DNA of 64,000 nucleotides from Isosphaeraceae bacterium (lineage in GTDB: Bacteria > Planctomycetota > Planctomycetia > Isosphaerales > Isosphaeraceae), in contig JAJPJC010000076.1 of the NCBI GenBank assembly GCA_021324445.1, positions 1-64,000 on the forward strand. Direction: 5' to 3'. The translations under genes were made by a program, and so were the position numbers. The notes beneath the pieces are model-generated. The model was not told the DNA's origin and did not search any database. It saw nothing but the letters and a program-made list of their open reading frames with translations. Shown in pieces: positions 58,446 through 64,000 of the stretch (position 1 is the stretch's first letter; the number at the start of each line of letters is the position of its first letter).

Positions 58446-61388
58446 TCAGAGTCCGGGCTTGCGACCGAAGCCGGCCAGGGGCTTGGGAGCGGCGTCACCT
58501 TCGCGGAGGAGATAACCTCGATCGACCGCCAGGTCGCGGAATCGGTCGGTCCGCCCCGACGGCCAGCGGACTTCCAGGGTCTCGACACGGGTGGCGGGTC
58601 CCAGGCCGAAGTGGAGCCGAAGGTCGCAGGCCGATTGATAGCTTCCTCCTCCGAAGCGCTGGGCGACCTGGCGGCGCCCCCCGCAAGTCACCACGACGAC
58701 CGCCCCGACCCCATCGCGATTCGAAACCGTCCCCTCCAGGCGGAACGTGACGAAATGGCCCCCAGGGGCCCGGTTGTGAAAGTACGCGAGGGGCTCGTTC
58801 TGCGACAAGATCACGGCGTCCACACGACCGTCGTTGTCCAGGTCGCCGGCGGCCAGTCCCCGGCCGATCCGAAGGACGCCCCAGGGGGGACTGCATCCGG
58901 CGGAGACATCCCGCAGCCGGCCTCCCTCCCGGCCCGCCAGGAGCTGCGCCGGCATGGCGTAGAAGTTGTACGGCCGCTCGTCGTTCACGTTGCCGTTGGC
59001 CGTGAGCAGGTCGAGCCGGCCGTCGTTGTTGTAGTCGAGGAACGCGGTCCCGAAGCCGAGGTAGTAACGCGTCACCGGACCCAGGCCGGAGGCGGCCGTC
59101 CGGTCGCCGAAGAGGCCCCGGCCCAGGTTTTGGTAGAGCGTCGAGGACTCGTTGAAGAAGTTGGTCACGACCAGGTCGGGCCGGCCGTCGCCGTCGAGGT
59201 CTCCGCAAGCGATCCCCATGCTGGCCTGGTATCCCCCTCCGGCGTTGCCCGCGACCCCGGCGAAGTGACTGACCTCCTCGAAGCGGAGTCCCCCGAGGTT
59301 CCGAAACAGGTAGTTCCCCATCCCATCGTTCGCCACGAAGAAATCGATCCGGCCATCGTCGTCGAGGTCGGCGGCGACCACGCCCAGGCCCCGCCCGATG
59401 GGGTCGACGATCCCGGCCTCGGCCGTCACGTCGACAAATCGGCCATGGTCATTGCGGAAGAGATGGTCGTGCTCGGGGGGAAACTTGCTGGGTTCACAAT
59501 ACCGGTATCCCCCCTTCTCGTCGGGGCAGAGCAGGGGGTGTACGGGATCGAAGAGCAGGTAATGGCAGACGTACAGGTCGAGGTCGCCGTCGTTGTCCAG
59601 GTCGGCGAAGGCCGCCGAGGTCGGCCAGCCGCGGTCGCCGCCCAGTCCGGCCGCGACGGTCACATCCGTGAAGGTGCCGGTCCCATTATTGCGGTAGAGG
59701 GCGTAGGATCGCCAGCGGGTGAGGAACAGGTCGGGGTCTCCGTCGTTGTCATAATCCCCGACGGTGACGCCGTGGCCATAGCCGGGGGGGAACCCGGCGA
59801 TGCCCGATGCCGTCGTGACGTCCGTGAAGGTGCCATCGCCCCGGTTGGCGAAGAGGCGATCGCCCTGGGCCGCCGCGGCGGTCGCGGAACCCGCCCGGGG
59901 TGGGAAGGGGCCTCCCTGGACCACGTAGACATCCAGCCAGCCGTCGCCATTGAAGTCGAGCAGGCCGACTCCACCGGACATTGTCTCGGGCAGCATGCGC
60001 TCCGGGGTTTGTCCCGGGTCGAAGACGAACCGGAGGCCCACGGCCTCGGCGTCGTCGGTGAAGCCCGGATCGACGCCGCGAGTCGGCGCCTCGGGCTGGG
60101 CCGGGTGAGCCGAGGGCACGGGCTTCACGTCCGTGAGGAGATCGGCCAGGGTGCGGCCGTCACTCGGGTCCGACAGGCCCGCCGGTTCGACCGGCACCGA
60201 GTCGGTTCGACCACGACTCCCCAGGGCGATGGAGCGCCAGCCCCGAGCATCGAAGCGCCGGCCGAGGGTCTCGGCCAGTTGAGCCAGCTCCTCAGCCCGG
60301 CTGGCGAGGTTGGCCTCGTCGGTCATGATGTGGCGGTAACGGGCGATGGCATCGTCCAGCCGGGCCTTGCGGCGGCGCAGCTCGGTGGCCTGCTCGGGCC
60401 GCCCGGCCTCCAGGGCCAGGGTCGCCAGCCGCTCCAGGGCGCTGAGCCGGTCCGCGGCGGGCGTGTTCGCCGGGTCGCGCTCGAGCAGGAGCTCCAGGGC
60501 ACGCCGCTCGGCCTCGACATCGCCGGTATGGGCGACGAACCAGGCGCGGAAAACCAGGACTTGTGACGGGGAGAATTCCCAGGCCGGCAGGTGGGACAGG
60601 GCGCGCCAGACCCCCTGAACATCGTGTGTGGCCAGGTGCAAGTCCAGCAGCGCGCGCCAGACCGCGCCGTCGTCCGGACGGCGGCTCAGGCAGGCGTCCA
60701 GCCGTTTCCGCGCCTCTTCAAACCAACCGCTCCGGATCGCCAGGTTGGCCTGCGCCAGCCAGACGCGATCGTCGGCGGCATCCGCGGCGTCGAGGACCCT
60801 CCGCCGCTCCACCATGGGATAGGGCGTGGCGTCGAGGTCCCAGAGCTCCTTGAGCAATCCCGCTGGCTCCGACGACCGTGCCCACAGGCCACGGACCAGT
60901 CGTCGCACGTCGTACATCCGCCCCTGGATCCGGTACAACCGGATGAGGGCGCGCTGCACCTGTTCGGCGTCGGGCCCGCTGGCGGCACCCAGGGCGGATT
61001 CCAGGACGGACTCGGCGGGAGCGTACCTCCCCAGGTCGACCAGCGTCGTCCCGCGCCAGGCCGCGGCCTTGGCAAAGAACGGGGTTCCGGGCGGGACACG
61101 GCTCCAGGCGGCGAGGGCGGCCTCGAGCCGATCCTTCGCCCGCTCGCAGACTCCCAACTTGTACGCAACCTCGGCCTGGTACGGCCAATGCCCGATCAGC
61201 CGCGCCAAGCGGTTCCGCGCCAGGCCATAGTGGCCGCGGCTGGCCTCCTCCTCGGCCAGGTTGAGCTCGGCACGGAACCACCGCATGTAGTACCAACCCG
61301 ACGTGATACCCCCCAGCGCAGCGAGGGCAAGACCGCAGAGGAGCGCGAGCCGGATTCGAGCGCTTCGCCGCCGACAGCAGTTTCCCAT
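58446..61388 (-). CDS. TPR, FG-GAP and ASPIC/UnbV protein
   Basis: 980 residues. A basic stretch and one membrane helix (RLALLCGLALAALGGITSGW) are followed by TPR-like helices to ~410. Then come FG-GAP/VCBS beta-propeller repeats with Ca2+-binding loops (DFNGDGWLDVYVVQGG; DYDNDGDPDLFLT; DLDNDGDLDLYVCHYL; DLDGDGRPDLVVTNFF) and the C-terminal ASPIC/UnbV domain (GGGSYQSACDLRLHFGLGPA; LEVRWPSGRTDRFRDLAVDR). Such proteins are abundant exported planctomycete proteins; the propeller likely binds a ligand or surface glycan. ATG 61388 is the only credible start. Same strand as the related gene at 61794. Confidence 0.9.
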   Translation of the reverse strand: MGNCCRRRSARIRLALLCGLALAALGGITSGWYYMRWFRAELNLAEEEASRGHYGLARNRLARLIGHWPYQAEVAYKLGVCERAKDRLEAALAAWSRVPPGTPFFAKAAAWRGTTLVDLGRYAPAESVLESALGAASGPDAEQVQRALIRLYRIQGRMYDVRRLVRGLWARSSEPAGLLKELWDLDATPYPMVERRRVLDAADAADDRVWLAQANLAIRSGWFEEARKRLDACLSRRPDDGAVWRALLDLHLATHDVQGVWRALSHLPAWEFSPSQVLVFRAWFVAHTGDVEAERRALELLLERDPANTPAADRLSALERLATLALEAGRPEQATELRRRKARLDDAIARYRHIMTDEANLASRAEELAQLAETLGRRFDARGWRSIALGSRGRTDSVPVEPAGLSDPSDGRTLADLLTDVKPVPSAHPAQPEAPTRGVDPGFTDDAEAVGLRFVFDPGQTPERMLPETMSGGVGLLDFNGDGWLDVYVVQGGPFPPRAGSATAAAAQGDRLFANRGDGTFTDVTTASGIAGFPPGYGHGVTVGDYDNDGDPDLFLTRWRSYALYRNNGTGTFTDVTVAAGLGGDRGWPTSAAFADLDNDGDLDLYVCHYLLFDPVHPLLCPDEKGGYRYCEPSKFPPEHDHLFRNDHGRFVDVTAEAGIVDPIGRGLGVVAADLDDDGRIDFFVANDGMGNYLFRNLGGLRFEEVSHFAGVAGNAGGGYQASMGIACGDLDGDGRPDLVVTNFFNESSTLYQNLGRGLFGDRTAASGLGPVTRYYLGFGTAFLDYNNDGRLDLLTANGNVNDERPYNFYAMPAQLLAGREGGRLRDVSAGCSPPWGVLRIGRGLAAGDLDNDGRVDAVILSQNEPLAYFHNRAPGGHFVTFRLEGTVSNRDGVGAVVVVTCGGRRQVAQRFGGGSYQSACDLRLHFGLGPATRVETLEVRWPSGRTDRFRDLAVDRGYLLREGDAAPKPLAGFGRKPGL

Positions 61389-61420
61389 CGGGTTGCACAC
61401 GCGAGGGGCCTTGCCCAAGT

Positions 61421-61543
61421 ACCCCCCCTGACCCCCCCTTCGCAAGGGGGGGAAAGGAACGGGGCGAGCCGCCTGCGCTTTTCCTCCCTTGCTCAGGGGG
61501 GTCCCTCTCTTTCCCCCCCTCGCGAAGGGGGGGTCAGGGGGGG
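61421..61543. repeat. Nested poly-C/poly-G inverted repeat
   Basis: Left arm ACCCCCCCTGACCCCCCCTT...GGAAAG (61421-61456) and right arm CTTTCCCCCCC...TCAGGGGGGG (61509-61543) are complementary over ~35 bases, and each arm folds on itself (CCCCCC-TTCGCAA-GGGGGG). A partial third module (TTGCTCAGGGGGGT) lies between them. The rest of the 61389-61793 gap holds nothing recognisable. Confidence 0.7.
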
Positions 61544-61793
61544 TGGATGCGCCCGCCCTGGCTGGGCCACCAACTCCGGATGCCGTCCGTGGGGAATCCG
61601 CTGTAAGTTCAGGCACAGGCAATTCCCCAGGCACGATCCCCGAGTCAGACGAAACCACCCGGGGGTTCCTCGCCGATCTCCGCTCCGGCGGTGGGCCGGG
61701 ATCGGTCGTGATCCCACGATAACCTCTCATCTCGCGGGTGTCGAATCGGCTGTGGCGATAGCCGAACCGACTCGACCTGCGGCTGTGGATCCC

Positions 61794-64000
61794 TCAATCC
61801 GGCAGGGGGATCGGCTTCCAGCTCAGCGACCGGTACTCCGCCGCGAACTCGGTGATCGCGATGGCCTGGTCCGCGGCGATGTTGCGGAAGACCTGGGTCG
61901 TCCCGCTGGCCGGCCAGTGGACCTCCAGCAGCGCGACTCGCTCGGCCTGGGCCAGGCCGATGGTCTGTTGCAGGGGGCTCGCTCCGAAGCTGCTGCCCGA
62001 GGAGACGTGCCGGTGGATCGTCATCGGCTTCGCGCCGGCCGTGACGACCTTGATCCTGGCGCCGATGGCCGCCCGGTTGGTCTTCCGGCCAATCAGCTTG
62101 ACCGTCAGCCAGTGGTTCCCCTGGCCGGGGTTCTGGAACAGGATGTTGTGGTACCTGTCGCCATTGATCGAGCCGCCCATCTCGATGAAGATATCAATAT
62201 CGCCGTCGCGGTCCCAGTCGCCGCAGGCCACGCCATGGCCCTTCTGGAGGTGGCCCGTGCCCGAACTGCCGGTGATCTCGGCGAACCGCTCGCCAGCGAC
62301 GTTCTTGAACATTCGATTGGGGATCAAGGTCGCGAGGTTCGGCTCGCCGGTGCCCAGGTAGAAATCGAGGAAGCCGTCGTTGTCGAAGTCGCCGTAGTTG
62401 CTCCCCATGGCGGAGAAGACCAAATCCAGCCCGGCTTCCCTGGTCTTGTCCTCGAATCGCTCCCCCTTGAGGTTATGAAAGAGCCTGTTGGAATACTGGG
62501 AGTGCGGCTGGCCCAGCAGGCCCCGGACCACGTCACCGAGGGTGCGCTCGTAGCAGGTGGCGAAGAGGTCGAGCCAGCCGTCATTGTCGTAATCCCAGGC
62601 CCAGCACGAGAAGCCGCGCTGGGGACCATCGATTCCAGTTGGAGCGCTTATATCCGTGAATGTGCCGTTGCGATTGTTGCGATAGAGCGCGGCGACCCCG
62701 CCCAGGTTATTGAGGAACAGGTCGGGATAATCGTCGTTGTCGAAGTCGATCCAGGCCGTCCCCTTGCAGAACGGGGAGCGGGCCCGGTCGCTCAAGCCGG
62801 CCCGGGCGGAGACCTCCTCGAAGGTGCCATCCCTTCGGTTGTGATACAAGCGGTTGGACTGCCGCTCACAGCCGACGAACAGGTCGAGCCAGCCGTCGTT
62901 GTCGTAGTCGCCCCAGGAGGCTGAGTTGGAATTGACCGGATCGAGGAGTCCGGCCTCCCTGGTGACGTCGGCGAAGGTCCCATCGCCGTTGTTCCGGAGC
63001 AAGCTCGGCCGAACCGCGACGGGGAGCCAGGCCCCTCGGGGGATGAACACGTCCAGGAAACCGTCGTTGTTGTAGTCGGCCTGATAGCACACGAGACCCC
63101 CCAGTTGGCCGGTCACTCCGGCTTGCTGGGACCGGTCCTCGAAGGTCCCATCTCCCCTGTTGCGGTAATAGGCCATGGACAGGGTGGGGTCCATGGAGGT
63201 GACGGCGATGTCGAGCAGCCCGTCGTTATCAAAATCGTCCATGATCGCGCCGCCGGCCTGATTGAAGCGATTGACCCCCACCCGATGGCCGATGTCTCGG
63301 AAACGGCCGATGTCGAACTCCGAGTGGCGGAATCGATCCAGGGAGATCAGGAACCGCGGATCGACCTGGCCGGGATGCTCGCCCAGGGTCATGTGAGCCA
63401 GGTTGAGCAGCCAGCGCACCCCAAGGTCGTTGGGGAACCGCTCGAGGTAATTCCTGAAGTGCGCGATGGCCAGGCGGGAACCGGTGGGGTTGGTGTGCAC
63501 GGCGGCCGGCGCGATCGGCAGGATACACGAGCTTTCCCCGCGGCATGCGATGCAATTGTCGTTCTCGCCGCGGCGCATCGCGACGACACCCTGGAAAAAG
63601 AGGATCGTGCCCAGCCATTCCCGCGCCAGGCGATCCTCCGTCTCGATCAGCGATCGAGCCTCCTCCAGGACTTCGGAGGCGCGGAGCGTCTCGCCCTCGC
63701 TGTTGAACAGCATGGCCTTGATGAGCAGCAGTTTGACGGTCTCCGTTGCGTCGCCGGATTTCCTCGCGGTTTCCAGGGGGCCGTCGAGCTGGGCAATCGC
63801 CTTGAGGCCGGGCTGCCGCCAGGATTGGGCGATCGTTTCCAGCGAGGCGTCAGGGTCCCAGCGCGGGATCCGATCCAGCAGCGGGAAAAACCCGTCGGTG
63901 TCGATGCCGGTGCGCGGCCGGAAGCCCTGCGCCCGGCCGCCCGGTCGAAACGCCGACCCGCCCCGCGAACCGGGAACGCGGTTCGACGGCTTGAGCGAAA
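61794..64000 (-). CDS. FG-GAP and ASPIC/UnbV protein, 5'-truncated by window edge
   Basis: The frame is open from the stop at 61794 to the window edge, so the N-terminus is missing. The visible 735 residues begin with a helical part (LDRIPRWDPDASLETIAQSW; DATETVKLLLIKAMLFNSEG), a cysteine cluster NCIACRGESSCILPI, then FG-GAP repeats (DDFDNDGLLDIAVTSMD; DYNNDGFLDVFIPRG; DYDNDGWLDLFVGCE; DFDNDGFLDFYLGTG; DWDRDGDIDIFIEMG) and an ASPIC/UnbV end (VSSGSSFGASPLQQTIGLAQ; LEVHWPASGTTQVFRNI). CIACR is like a CxxCH haem site with Arg for His. Related to, but not an exact duplicate of, the gene at 58446; probably the same operon. Confidence 0.9.
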   Translation of the reverse strand, partial: SLKPSNRVPGSRGGSAFRPGGRAQGFRPRTGIDTDGFFPLLDRIPRWDPDASLETIAQSWRQPGLKAIAQLDGPLETARKSGDATETVKLLLIKAMLFNSEGETLRASEVLEEARSLIETEDRLAREWLGTILFFQGVVAMRRGENDNCIACRGESSCILPIAPAAVHTNPTGSRLAIAHFRNYLERFPNDLGVRWLLNLAHMTLGEHPGQVDPRFLISLDRFRHSEFDIGRFRDIGHRVGVNRFNQAGGAIMDDFDNDGLLDIAVTSMDPTLSMAYYRNRGDGTFEDRSQQAGVTGQLGGLVCYQADYNNDGFLDVFIPRGAWLPVAVRPSLLRNNGDGTFADVTREAGLLDPVNSNSASWGDYDNDGWLDLFVGCERQSNRLYHNRRDGTFEEVSARAGLSDRARSPFCKGTAWIDFDNDDYPDLFLNNLGGVAALYRNNRNGTFTDISAPTGIDGPQRGFSCWAWDYDNDGWLDLFATCYERTLGDVVRGLLGQPHSQYSNRLFHNLKGERFEDKTREAGLDLVFSAMGSNYGDFDNDGFLDFYLGTGEPNLATLIPNRMFKNVAGERFAEITGSSGTGHLQKGHGVACGDWDRDGDIDIFIEMGGSINGDRYHNILFQNPGQGNHWLTVKLIGRKTNRAAIGARIKVVTAGAKPMTIHRHVSSGSSFGASPLQQTIGLAQAERVALLEVHWPASGTTQVFRNIAADQAIAITEFAAEYRSLSWKPIPLPD

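Noticed and set aside
60591-62924. A 777-codon rightward open frame
   Set aside because: It runs antisense across two FG-GAP genes and the repeat between them; repeated Asp-rich loops on the other strand create it.

Overview
The window looks like a chromosomal segment of a high-GC planctomycete, most likely of the Isosphaeraceae/Singulisphaera type. The evidence is gene content: DUF1549/DUF1553 and DUF1501 proteins, ASPIC/UnbV-FG-GAP proteins, an ECF sigma factor with a long exported extension, an ECF sigma factor coupled to a Ser/Thr kinase, a PEP-CTERM protein, DUF4058, and many sulfatase-like and TPR proteins. The taxon is an inference from these families; no rRNA or tRNA gene was recognised.

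Layout. 0-13 kb: a TPR-sulfotransferase, a beta-repeat protein, a small proline-rich secreted protein, a giant membrane-tethered ECF sigma factor (4921-8685), an HNH nuclease, CinA, a VapBC-type pair and a TPR-less membrane protein. 13-18 kb: a DUF2071 protein, then a secreted Tyr-rich CAP-domain gene that is split exactly at a codon boundary by a complete 2.4-kb group II intron (15191-17609). 18-25 kb: a lipoprotein, a degenerate GGDEF protein, a divergent galactonate-dehydratase-like enolase / MFS pair, and a di-heme cytochrome. 25-30 kb: a type III-B CRISPR effector cluster holding only cmr1, cmr4, cmr5 and cmr6, with no cas10, cmr3, adaptation genes or array in the window, followed by DUF4058. 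30-37 kb: two Ser/Thr kinases (one next to its ECF sigma factor), a DCC thiol protein, a flavin reductase and CsbD. 37-44 kb: a CBM9-like protein, an M61 PDZ peptidase, and a Gfo/Idh-MFS pair. 44-50 kb: a low-complexity PEP-CTERM protein and a DUF1549-DUF1501 pair. 50-54 kb: a TetR-controlled DevBCA-type ABC exporter with a perfect 25-bp palindrome over its start. 54-64 kb: a second DUF1501 protein, a sulfatase-like membrane protein without the usual cysteine, and two ASPIC/FG-GAP proteins, the last running off the right edge.

The non-coding DNA is unusually structured. Three kinds of repeat recur: (i) MITE-like elements with ends TATTACCCCGGCA (three copies); (ii) a 74-80 bp dispersed hairpin repeat (two copies); (iii) tandem 7-base arrays, each locus with its own heptamer. 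Three of the arrays have inverted arms, and several end within 5-20 bases of a start codon. These heptamer arrays, the intron-split CAP gene, the Cas10-less Cmr module and the sigma factor with a cysteine-less thioredoxin tail are the best candidates for undescribed biology here.
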